A stretch of 11,925 nucleotides of DNA, from the NCBI GenBank assembly GCA_023379355.1, contig JAMCUD010000014.1:1-11925 (forward strand). The letters are read 5' to 3'. Below, piece after piece: positions 5,784 through 11,773 of the stretch. This DNA is from Thermoplasmatota archaeon (lineage in GTDB: Archaea; Thermoplasmatota; Thermoplasmata; Thermoplasmatales; Thermoplasmataceae). Below the pieces are notes generated by a model that saw only the letters and a list, made by a program, of their open reading frames with translations, made no database searches and was not told the DNA's origin. Both the position numbers and the translations under genes were made by a program. The number at the start of each line of letters is the position of its first letter. Within the stretch, counting starts at the first letter, position 1.

Positions 5784-6329
5784 ATGGTGGCAGTAAAGAT
5801 AGGAATCACAGGACCTGTGGGAAGCATAAAGGCAGAAGCACTTCGGAAAATAATGGATATGCTGATCAATGACGGCATGACCATTCAGGGGGTACTGGTA
5901 AACGAAATAGTGGAACAGGGAAAGCTCAAAGGATACTCACTATTCGACATAAACACCAAGAAAAGGGTCAATTTTGCTGATTCCGACATAGTTTCAAGAG
6001 TCAAGATTGACAAGCTGGGAGTTGACACAAGGCTGCTTGAGGAGATACTCATACCAAGCCTTAAGAAAGCAAGGGAAGAAGCAGACATAATTGTTATAGA
6101 TGAAGTTGGAAAACTGGAAAATGTCACCAAAAGCATACAGAAGGAGATTGTGGAGACCCTTAAGTCTGAGAAACCGCTTGTCGTTACACTGCACAAGAAA
6201 TCAAGGAACCCTGTATTGCAGGAGATAAAAGCCCTGGAAGGAATCAGAGTTTTTGACATAACCCCCATAAACAGAAATCTTCTACCATTCAGGGTCGTAA
6301 GGGTAATCAAAGGAGAAGAAGGTAGCTGA
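5784..6329 (+). CDS. THEP1-family NTPase-like protein with a degenerate P-loop
   Basis: A 181-residue protein with the layout of the THEP1 nucleoside-triphosphatase family: an N-terminal P-loop strand, a central 'GVxxxxLEE..IPSLKKAREE' helix, Walker B IIVIDEVGKLE (D106, E107), a LVVTLHKK strand (133-139), and a closing 'FDITPINRNLLPF' segment where the family has 'enRd.L'. The P-loop reads GPVGSIKAE (10-18). Compared with the usual GxxGxGKTT it lacks the last glycine (Ile15) and the Ser/Thr after lysine (Ala17), so Mg-NTP binding should be impaired. Full length is otherwise kept, and the rest of the fold looks intact. I prefer the ATG at 5784, placed 4 bases after GGTGAT (5774-5779), over a GTG at 5775 that overlaps mptD. 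Its position between mptD and trm1 hints at a link to pterin or RNA metabolism. Confidence 0.75.
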   Translation: MVAVKIGITGPVGSIKAEALRKIMDMLINDGMTIQGVLVNEIVEQGKLKGYSLFDINTKKRVNFADSDIVSRVKIDKLGVDTRLLEEILIPSLKKAREEADIIVIDEVGKLENVTKSIQKEIVETLKSEKPLVVTLHKKSRNPVLQEIKALEGIRVFDITPINRNLLPFRVVRVIKGEEGS

Positions 6330-7406
6330 TTGATAATCAGGGAGGGACTGGTCCAGCTCGATGTTCCTGAGAATAGTCAGAAAAAGGGACCTGGCAGAAT
6401 TGGAGCCGGTTTCTACAACCAGTCACAGATCATAAACAGGGACCTCACGGTACTGTTTATCCGGCACACAGGAATAAAGACTTTTCTTGATGGATTTGGA
6501 TCCACAGGGGCAAGAGGGCTAAGGGTCGAGAAAGAAACAGGATCTGAGGTGACCATCTGTGAAAAGAATCCAGAATCCTTCAAATATCTGGAAAGAAACT
6601 GTGCAATGAATGGAAGCTCAGCTACCCTCAAACTTAAAGATTTTAACAGTGAAGTGAGGGAATTCCCGTATGATTTCATTGATGTTGACCCCTACGGATC
6701 CATAGTGAGATATGCGGATGATGCAATAAGGAATATAAGAAATGGAGGTTATGTGGCATTCACAGCAACTGATCTCTCAGCCCTGACCGGGTCGTTTCCA
6801 TCAAAGACATTTCGCAGGTACGGTGCCCATCTGCCCAACGATTCCACACGACATGAAGCAGGAATAAGGACGCTGATTGCGTATCTGGCAAGAAGGGCTG
6901 CAGTTTTTGACCGCTACCTGGAACCACAGATATCATTCTGGAAATCGCATTTCTACAGGGTCATAATTAAGGTATCAAAGGGTACTTCAGGATCAGATAA
7001 AATGCTTGAAAACGTAGGCTTCCTGAACAAAAGCAGAGATATATCATCCATCTATCCCTCAATTGAAGAGGGCCCATTATGGACAGGAAAGATCAATAAT
7101 GACGGTGTTCTTGCAGGAATGATCGTTCCTGGATACATTGAAAATCCTGTTAAACTCCAAAAATTCTTAGGTCTCATGCGAAACGAAGATATCTGCAGGT
7201 ATTTTATAGATCTCCGGGACCTTGGTAAAACATTTGGAACTGACATCCCATCCTTTGATTCAGTTTTCCAATATCTCAACAATGCAGGCATTATTGAATT
7301 CGGTAGAACAGAGTTTTCCGTTACAGGTCTGAAAATGAAAACCGGATTTGATATTCTTGCAGATATGTTCACCAAGGATAGATGCAGTACCCATGGCATA
7401 CATTAG
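6330..7406 (+). CDS. trm1: tRNA (guanine26-N2)-dimethyltransferase Trm1
   Basis: A 358-residue SAM-dependent enzyme that methylates the exocyclic amine of G26 in tRNA, forming m2G and m22G. The SAM-binding motif I is FLDGFGSTGARGLR (52-65), followed by an acidic strand end TICEKN (75-80). The catalytic-region signature DVDPYGS (118-124) and TATDLSALTG (145-154) are characteristic of Trm1. The N-terminal EGLVQLDVP and the Asn-Arg-Asp-Leu (36-39) also fit the family, where the segment 'vFYNp.m..NRDls' precedes motif I. Length matches archaeal Trm1 at about 370-380 residues. The start is TTG at 6330, immediately after the previous stop, with AAGGTAG four bases upstream. No other start exists before residue 93. 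It is the last gene of the mptD operon. Confidence 0.9.
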   Translation: MIIREGLVQLDVPENSQKKGPGRIGAGFYNQSQIINRDLTVLFIRHTGIKTFLDGFGSTGARGLRVEKETGSEVTICEKNPESFKYLERNCAMNGSSATLKLKDFNSEVREFPYDFIDVDPYGSIVRYADDAIRNIRNGGYVAFTATDLSALTGSFPSKTFRRYGAHLPNDSTRHEAGIRTLIAYLARRAAVFDRYLEPQISFWKSHFYRVIIKVSKGTSGSDKMLENVGFLNKSRDISSIYPSIEEGPLWTGKINNDGVLAGMIVPGYIENPVKLQKFLGLMRNEDICRYFIDLRDLGKTFGTDIPSFDSVFQYLNNAGIIEFGRTEFSVTGLKMKTGFDILADMFTKDRCSTHGIH

Positions 7407-7490
7407 AGGTCAACACCATGGCTGTTGTATTTTCATTGTACAGGTTCAGGCAGTACATATGTAAGACACCTCAGCTCTTTCTGGCAAAGA

Positions 7491-7498
7491 TATATAAA
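7491..7498 (+). promoter_or_regulatory. Leaderless promoter of pyrBI
   Basis: TATATAAA is centred about 27 bases before the ATG at 7522, a textbook position for a transcript starting at the start codon. The 84 bases between trm1 and this box show no gene or clear terminator. A TGTACA and another GTAC occur at about 7437-7456. Confidence 0.75.
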
Positions 7499-7521
7499 AA
7501 CAGTACCCATATTCATCCCCG

Positions 7522-8436
7522 ATGTTAAAAAACAGGAGCGTTGTCTCTATTGACGATGTGTCAAAAGAGGATATGACTGAGATTTTTGAAACTTCAGATG
7601 AGATGTCAAAGCTGCTTGAACAGCACAAACCCCTTAAAGTTATGGATGGAAAGATAATGGCTACACTTTTCTATGAGCCAAGTACCAGAACCCGACTTTC
7701 TTTTGAAAGTGCAATGAACAGGCTTGGAGGGTCAGTCATAACAGTTTCGGATACAGGAAGTTCATCCATTGCCAAGGGGGAAACGCTTGCTGACACAATA
7801 AGAATGGCTGAATCATACTCTGACATCATAGTGATAAGGCACCCAATGGAAGGGGCAGCCAGACTGGCCTCCAGATTTTCTTCGAAACCGGTTATCAATG
7901 CCGGAGACGGATCTGGACAGCATCCTACCCAGACACTGATGGACCTTTATACAATGAAAAAGGAAAAGGGGAGGATAGACGGTCTTAACATAGCCATGAT
8001 CGGAGACCTTCGATATGGAAGAACGGTTCATTCCCTCATACTTGCCCTTTCGAGATTCGATGTGAGCATCACACTGGTCTCTCCGCAGGTTCTCAGAATA
8101 CCTGAACACATCCTTGCAAGGTTACCAAATGGGTTTGAAGTCACAGTTACCGACAGCCTTTCAGAAGTACTGAAGAAAACGGATGTATTCTATGTAACCA
8201 GAATACAGAAAGAGCGATTCACTGACCTGAACGAGTACCAGAGTGTCATCGGTTCATATTCTGTTGATGAGAAGGCTGTTTCAGAGATGAAGGAAGACGC
8301 CATAATCATGCACCCTCTTCCCAGAATAGACGAGATATCCCCAGAGGTTGACTATTCAAAGAAGGCTGCATATTTCAGGCAGGCCACAAATGGAGTACCA
8401 GTCAGGATGGCTCTTGTATCAACTATACTGGGGTGA
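7522..8436 (+). CDS. pyrB: Aspartate carbamoyltransferase, catalytic chain
   Basis: A 304-residue cytoplasmic enzyme joining carbamoyl phosphate and L-aspartate, the first committed step of pyrimidine synthesis. All hallmark segments are present: the carbamoyl-phosphate site [20 protein letters not shown] (STRTR at 54-58), the mobile loop SSIAKGET with Lys85, [10 protein letters not shown] (134-143), [12 protein letters not shown] (161-172), the aspartate loop VTRIQKERF (225-233), and HPLPR (264-268). Length matches archaeal PyrB at about 305 residues. The start is the leaderless ATG at 7522. The stop codon overlaps the ribosome-binding region of pyrI, which follows at once, so both chains are expected to be made together. 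Confidence 0.97.
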   Translation: MLKNRSVVSIDDVSKEDMTEIFETSDEMSKLLEQHKPLKVMDGKIMATLFYEPSTRTRLSFESAMNRLGGSVITVSDTGSSSIAKGETLADTIRMAESYSDIIVIRHPMEGAARLASRFSSKPVINAGDGSGQHPTQTLMDLYTMKKEKGRIDGLNIAMIGDLRYGRTVHSLILALSRFDVSITLVSPQVLRIPEHILARLPNGFEVTVTDSLSEVLKKTDVFYVTRIQKERFTDLNEYQSVIGSYSVDEKAVSEMKEDAIIMHPLPRIDEISPEVDYSKKAAYFRQATNGVPVRMALVSTILG

Positions 8437-8441
8437 AAAAA

Positions 8442-8903
8442 ATGGAACAGACACTGAAAATTTCAAAGATAAGAGAAGGGACTGTAATAGACCATATTCC
8501 TGCAGGCAAGGCAATAAGGGTTCTGGCAATTCTGAAAATAGATGAGAAGGGATCACAGACAGTGAGCGTGGGAATCAGGGTTCCAAGCGGAAGGATAGGT
8601 TCAAAGGATGTTGTGAAGATAGAGGGAAGATATCTTGAGAGATTTGAGGTTGACAAAATTTCCCTAATTGCTCCTGATGCTTCAATAAGCATAGTCAAGA
8701 ACTATGAAGTAGTTGAGAAATTCAGGGTGGACCTTCCGGAGAGAGTGACTGGAATAATTAAATGCTCAAACCGCAACTGCATAACTAACTCAAAGGAACC
8801 TGTTCTCAGCGAATTCTTTGTTTCGTCAAAAAAGCCCCTGGTGCTCAGATGCTATTACTGCGAGAGGAACATGCAGGAGAAAGATATAATCAATTATCTC
8901 TGA
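8442..8903 (+). CDS. pyrI: Aspartate carbamoyltransferase, regulatory chain
   Basis: A 153-residue partner of PyrB, the same length as the E. coli chain. The N-terminal nucleotide-binding domain carries [19 protein letters not shown] (13-31), where effector nucleotides bind. The C-terminal zinc domain has cysteines at 108, 113, 137 and 140 (C-x4-C and C-x2-C), matching the usual pattern for the zinc site that contacts the catalytic chain. All parts needed for a heterotropically regulated holoenzyme are therefore present. I prefer the ATG at 8442, five bases after GGGGTGA, over a GTG at 8433 that overlaps pyrB. The gene ends 20 bases from the convergent FtsZ-like gene. Confidence 0.96.
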   Translation: MEQTLKISKIREGTVIDHIPAGKAIRVLAILKIDEKGSQTVSVGIRVPSGRIGSKDVVKIEGRYLERFEVDKISLIAPDASISIVKNYEVVEKFRVDLPERVTGIIKCSNRNCITNSKEPVLSEFFVSSKKPLVLRCYYCERNMQEKDIINYL

Positions 8904-8923
8904 AATTAATGGCTGATTCGCCC

Positions 8924-9700
8924 TCAGTATATAAGTTCGAGCCTGAGAAGCTCAAGAGCACCTGACATCCTTGTGGATACAACCTCAAGGTCCCGGGCTA
9001 TCCTTATATTGAGATTTTTTACTTTTTCCAGAATCTGTGCTGTGGTTCCATTTAGTGGGCCAAGGTGGATATCGCTGTCATATTCCCTTAAATAACGGTT
9101 TGTGCGTAATAATTCCACTATTCCAGCCTCCGCCATGTTCCTCTTTACGTAGTTATTAGCTGAAGGTTTGACAACAAAATTGAAATGTGTTATGTTTCTG
9201 CTGGCAAGAAGCCTGGAGAATTCTATATGAAGGGGCTGGGCAAACTTACCTCCGAATCCGCTGACAAGTATGAATGAGTTCGACTTATCCATTTGTGAAA
9301 ATATTTCCCTGGCAGTCTTTGCTGGGGAAAAATCGCGTGAGTTGTAGTCTAGGATGGTTTCACCTATTTTTACCGGGTCTCTTTCCACTATTTTTACCTT
9401 ATTTGCCCTCTCCTGATCATACTGAAGCTTGCTCACGACCTGTACCTCCATTGGTTCAGGTCCCACTATCTCCAGTATGTCTTCGTTCCAGTGTGTATAA
9501 CTGTTCACATGATAGCCTGTTTCGTTCTTTATGACTGAATGGTAAACTGCCCTCCTGTATTCCAGTGGCATGATATTTTCCAGTATCTTTCTACCTGCAG
9601 TACCAAATGAGATGATTGTATTGTCGGCACGATCTTCGTAGTAGTTTCTCACTATTTCGCGGGCCTGCTTCCCCATATTGTTATCAAATTCGTTTTCCAT
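8924..9700 (-). CDS. Short, highly divergent FtsZ/tubulin-superfamily-like protein
   Basis: A 258-residue protein. Residues 27-43 (NTIISFGTAGRKILENI) align by eye with the first strand, glycine loop and helix of FtsZ (VGVGGAGGNAVNR). Residues 142-160 (SFILVSGFGGKFAQPLHIE) occupy the place of the tubulin signature GGGTGTG, followed by a helix, the strand ITHFNFVVKPS (compare VxVVTKPF in FtsZ), a helix with AEAGIVELL, and a conserved-looking Asn near 217. The signature loop itself is GFGGKFA, so canonical GTP binding is doubtful. The C-terminal activation domain of FtsZ (about 100 or more residues) is missing. It starts with ATG directly after the TAA of the ribbon-helix-helix gene (TAAATG), so the two are co-transcribed and probably coupled. 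A cytoskeletal or cell-division role is inferred. Another Rossmann-like fold cannot be excluded without structure prediction. Confidence 0.55.
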   Translation of the reverse strand: MENEFDNNMGKQAREIVRNYYEDRADNTIISFGTAGRKILENIMPLEYRRAVYHSVIKNETGYHVNSYTHWNEDILEIVGPEPMEVQVVSKLQYDQERANKVKIVERDPVKIGETILDYNSRDFSPAKTAREIFSQMDKSNSFILVSGFGGKFAQPLHIEFSRLLASRNITHFNFVVKPSANNYVKRNMAEAGIVELLRTNRYLREYDSDIHLGPLNGTTAQILEKVKNLNIRIARDLEVVSTRMSGALELLRLELIY

Positions 9701-10129
9701 TTAAATTTCCCCCTTTTTTTTCTCCCTTTGATCTTTAACTCCATTCTCCAGATCCGACTCTTCGCCGAAGATGTCTGAAACACTTTCAGCCAGATTCCTG
9801 TATTCCTGGCGCCTCTTTTTTATGAGTTCAGAAACAATTCCTTTCTCAGTGGAGTAATTAATTATCTCTCCAAGGGCAGAACTGATTGAACTGAAGTATC
9901 CCTTTCCAACTGCGAGATTGAGTGTCTCCAGTAGTTGTCTGTTTATGTTCACATTGGTCTCTGAAGGTTCTATGAACTTTGCCCTGCTCTTTGATATAAA
10001 ATCGATTGATGCATGCCGTATAAACTCTGATCTGCTTCCAAAGCTGCTATTTCTCTGAAGGAATTCATCTATTTCCTCAAGATCAGCCTCAGAAATGCGG
10101 ATTGTAAGCTTGGTGTCTTTTCCTTCCAA
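9701..10129 (-). CDS. Tandem ribbon-helix-helix (CopG/MetJ-like) DNA-binding regulator
   Basis: A 142-residue protein. Residues 6-45 (TKLTIRISEADLEEIDEF, then GSRSEFIRHASIDFI) form a classical ribbon-helix-helix: a basic strand, a helix, a turn with SRSEFIR, and a second helix. Residues 58-95 repeat the pattern (TNVNINRQLLETLNLAV, then GYFSSISSALGEIINYS), suggesting two such domains in one chain. The C-terminal 45 residues are charged, first basic (KKRRQEYR), then acidic, then basic. The start is TTG, backed by a strong GGAGGT 8 bases upstream (10138-10143). The gene shares an operon with the FtsZ-like gene. Haloarchaeal CdrS, a small ribbon-helix-helix protein, is encoded with and controls division genes including ftsZ2, so a similar role or autoregulation is plausible but unproven here. 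Confidence 0.8.
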   Translation of the reverse strand: MEGKDTKLTIRISEADLEEIDEFLQRNSSFGSRSEFIRHASIDFISKSRAKFIEPSETNVNINRQLLETLNLAVGKGYFSSISSALGEIINYSTEKGIVSELIKKRRQEYRNLAESVSDIFGEESDLENGVKDQREKKKGEI

Positions 10130-10153
10130 TCGATTTAACCTCCCCCTTCAATT

Positions 10154-10333
10154 CGTACGGAAGTATTTAAATTTTTGTAATGTATGGACAAAATATGTAC
10201 AGAATTTCTTATGTTGTATTATTAGTAATTCTGAATAATAGCCTATTTTAGCATATTTTTTCAATGTTATGTACTTTGGTATTTGAATTTGTCATACATA
10301 TTTAATTGTGTGTACATCTTTATTCAATGTACT
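10154..10333. promoter_or_regulatory. Cluster of five GTAC-centred motifs, candidate operators
   Basis: CGTACG at 10154-10159, TGTACA at 10196-10201, TGTACT at 10270-10275, TGTACA at 10311-10316 and TGTACT at 10328-10333. Two copies extend to ATGTACTTT (10269-10277 and 10327-10335). The first palindrome sits between the TATA box and the expected transcription start of the ribbon-helix-helix gene, an ideal repressor position. Binding by that regulator is inferred only. Related motifs also occur upstream of pyrB. Confidence 0.35.
10164..10171 (-). promoter_or_regulatory. Promoter of the ribbon-helix-helix/FtsZ-like operon
   Basis: On the minus strand TTTAAATA is a TATA box. Transcription would start about 26 bases on, near 10141-10143, placing the GGAGGT ribosome site at the very 5' end of the mRNA and giving a leader of only about a dozen bases. 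Confidence 0.5.
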
Positions 10334-10425
10334 TTATATTTATATTTGAGATCTGGATTATTTTTACATATCTGTTGTATAATTCTTTTAATATGAGGGA
10401 AATCTTGATTTCAAAAAACAGTCAA

Positions 10426-10437
10426 AGTATTAATAAA
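10426..10437 (+). promoter_or_regulatory. Leaderless promoter of the aIF2 beta-PIN operon
   Basis: GTATTAATAAAG is centred about 25 bases before the ATG at 10456. No Shine-Dalgarno site precedes that ATG, in keeping with a leaderless transcript. Confidence 0.55.
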
Positions 10438-10455
10438 GCTGTTCAATAACATGCT

Positions 10456-11079
10456 ATGGTTCAGGAAGATTATGAAGCCCTTTTGAAAAGGGGAGAAAAA
10501 ATTTTATCAAAATCAAACAAAAATATGGAAAGGCTCAGGATACCTGATCCAGATATTATTTATGAGGGAAAACTGACTATCGTAAGAAATTTTGGGGATA
10601 TGCTCAGCCTCATAAACAGGGATCCGAGGCACATAACCAAATTCCTCATGAGTGAGCTTGGAATAGGACTTACCTTGAATGGGAAGAGACTGATTATTAA
10701 CCGCAAGGTGACACTGGAACAGCTGATGTCCAAAATGAACATGTACATGGATACCTTTGTGATGTGTTATGAATGTAATTCACCGGATACAGAGCTTCAG
10801 AAGGTTGGAAGGACAACTGTACTGGTCTGTAAGGCATGTGGTGCCCAGCACCCCATAAGGATGGGAAGAGAATCAAAGGAAAACGACACCGACATAGAAG
10901 AGGGGAAGCAGTATACAATACAGGTCACAAGCATAGGCCCATCAGGTGAGGGCAGAGGCATATTCAGAGGTTACAATATCTTTGTCCCAGGAGTTAAGAA
11001 GGGTGAAACCGTAAAGGTCCTCATTAAAAAAATAAGAAACAATACAGCTATAGCAGAAGTTGTAGACCGTGAAAAATGA
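10456..11079 (+). CDS. Translation initiation factor aIF2 subunit beta with C-terminal TRAM domain
   Basis: A 207-residue subunit of the heterotrimeric factor that carries initiator tRNA to the small ribosomal subunit. After a short N-terminal helix (residues 1-25) comes the central alpha/beta domain (about 30-100, with RNFGDMLSLINRDPRHITKF typical of the eIF2-beta/eIF5 domain). A zinc ribbon follows, with C104, C107, C125 and C128 (MCYEC and VCKACG). Residues about 150-207 (YTIQVTSIGPSGEGRGIFRG, then NIFVPGVKKGETVKVLI) are a TRAM domain, a small beta-barrel that binds RNA. The usual archaeal aIF2 beta is about 135-140 residues, so the TRAM domain accounts for the extra length. Its end overlaps the PIN gene by 11 bases. 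Confidence 0.93.
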   Translation: MVQEDYEALLKRGEKILSKSNKNMERLRIPDPDIIYEGKLTIVRNFGDMLSLINRDPRHITKFLMSELGIGLTLNGKRLIINRKVTLEQLMSKMNMYMDTFVMCYECNSPDTELQKVGRTTVLVCKACGAQHPIRMGRESKENDTDIEEGKQYTIQVTSIGPSGEGRGIFRGYNIFVPGVKKGETVKVLIKKIRNNTAIAEVVDREK

Positions 11080-11452
11080 TGATGTTGCAAAGAAGGTTGT
11101 GTTAGACACAAATTCCCTTATTTACTCTGTAAAATATCACGTGGATCTGCGGGATCAGATAACTTTTCTTTTGGGCAGGTCTGAAATAATTGTTCCTCAA
11201 TGCGTTATAGATGAGTTAAAGGGACTTTCAACAGGCAACATTGGTGCAAAAACTGCACTGGGAATCGTTAATAGATTCATGGTCGTAAACTCCAGTGGTA
11301 AAGGAGATCTATGTGTATTCAACACGGCCTTGTGGCTCCTCGCGTACGTTGTAACCAACGATAGAAATCTGGCCATGAAACTTCATGAAAATGGCTTACG
11401 ATGCCTGATGTTCACAGCCAGAAAAATGCTGGCTTACTGGAACTTCAGTTGA
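11069..11452 (+). CDS. PIN-domain ribonuclease-like protein (FCF1/VapC9-like)
   Basis: A 127-residue single-domain protein. The four acidic residues expected in a PIN nuclease are visible: D13 (VVLDTNSLIY), E49 (VPQCVIDELKGL), D80 (GKGDLCVFNTAL) and D98 (VVTNDRNLAMKL). The spacing of 18 residues between the last two equals that recalled for archaeal FCF1-like proteins. These cleave single-stranded RNA with Mg or Mn and are linked to rRNA processing or translation control. The gene begins at GTG 11069, overlapping aIF2 beta, with only a weak ribosome site, so translation is probably coupled to it. Archaeal PIN genes of this group often lie beside aIF2 subunit genes. No antitoxin partner is seen, which argues against a toxin-antitoxin pair. 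Confidence 0.82.
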   Translation: MKNDDVAKKVVLDTNSLIYSVKYHVDLRDQITFLLGRSEIIVPQCVIDELKGLSTGNIGAKTALGIVNRFMVVNSSGKGDLCVFNTALWLLAYVVTNDRNLAMKLHENGLRCLMFTARKMLAYWNFS

Positions 11453-11512
11453 TCCCACCGATTCAACTGAACTTTCTCGTGACATCTTCCACGTCTAAAC
11501 AGTGGAACAAAA

Positions 11513-11518
11513 TTTATT
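11513..11518 (+). promoter_or_regulatory. Possible promoter of a small reading frame
   Basis: TTTATT, in the context AAAATTTATTTC, is centred about 24 bases before the ATG at 11539. This is the same geometry as the other leaderless promoters in this window. Confidence 0.3.
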
Positions 11519-11538
11519 TCAGCTGACAATTATTTTGA

Positions 11539-11655
11539 ATGAGACTACCTGCTTTGATGGTGAGAAACGTCAAAGACAGGACAGAATTCTTCATATGGAC
11601 CAGGAAAAGGCGCTCCGGGGAGGAAAGAACTGTGGGTATCCGAATTAATAATTAA
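11539..11655 (+). CDS. Possible 38-residue basic small protein, hypothetical
   Basis: An open frame starts at ATG and encodes 38 residues beginning MRLPALMVRNVKDRTEFF and continuing through a very basic stretch (WTRKRRSGEERTVGIRINN). It has no hydrophobic segment and no family I recognise. The only support is the correctly spaced TATA-like box upstream and the absence of any other feature there. It could equally be chance or a gene remnant. Confidence 0.25.
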   Translation: MRLPALMVRNVKDRTEFFIWTRKRRSGEERTVGIRINN

Positions 11656-11752
11656 GTTGATACACAGGGCGATCTTCTCTCCCAGCTATCGCATAACCTC
11701 CTATCAAAACGCCTCCAAGCTCCCATGGCTATTCATCCAAAAGACTGAAAAC

Positions 11753-11759
11753 TTTTTTT
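11753..11759 (+). terminator. Possible T-tract terminator
   Basis: Seven consecutive T on the plus strand lie downstream of the aIF2 beta-PIN operon and the small reading frame. Archaeal RNA polymerase stops at such tracts. A weak stem (CCTG/CAGG) lies just after it rather than before. Evidence is slight. Confidence 0.25.
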
Positions 11760-11773
11760 CCCTGTTTACAGGA

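Larger units (their letters stand above)
10130..10455. other. Very AT-rich divergent intergenic region, 326 bases
   Basis: It separates the regulator/FtsZ-like operon from aIF2 beta. Besides two promoters and the GTAC motifs, it holds no reading frame or tRNA-like element that I can support. It is notably longer and more AT-rich than other spacers in the window. Confidence 0.6.
11453..11773. other. Intergenic region between the PIN gene and a convergent partial gene
   Basis: Apart from a possible small leaderless reading frame at 11539-11655 and a run of seven T at 11753-11759, about 320 bases hold nothing I can name. No tRNA-like cloverleaf was found on either strand. Confidence 0.5.

Noticed and set aside
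9274..9534. Plus-strand 86-codon Pro/Ser/Leu-rich frame inside the FtsZ-like gene.
   Set aside because: Composition is typical of an antisense shadow, and the minus-strand frame is longer with clear fold-like patterns.
11069..11452. Apparent loss of the third catalytic Asp in the PIN protein (VFNTAL in place of the usual DDAI).
   Set aside because: Counting from the conserved TND shows D80 lies exactly 18 residues before D98, as in FCF1-like proteins. The acidic quartet D13, E49, D80, D98 is therefore complete.
11069..11452. VapC toxin of a toxin-antitoxin pair.
   Set aside because: The upstream overlapping gene is aIF2 beta rather than an antitoxin, and the sequence pattern is closer to the FCF1/VapC9 group.
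11761..11772. Intrinsic terminator hairpin CCTGTTTACAGG for the minus-strand partial gene.
   Set aside because: The stem is only about four base pairs, and on the minus strand it is followed by A rather than T residues.
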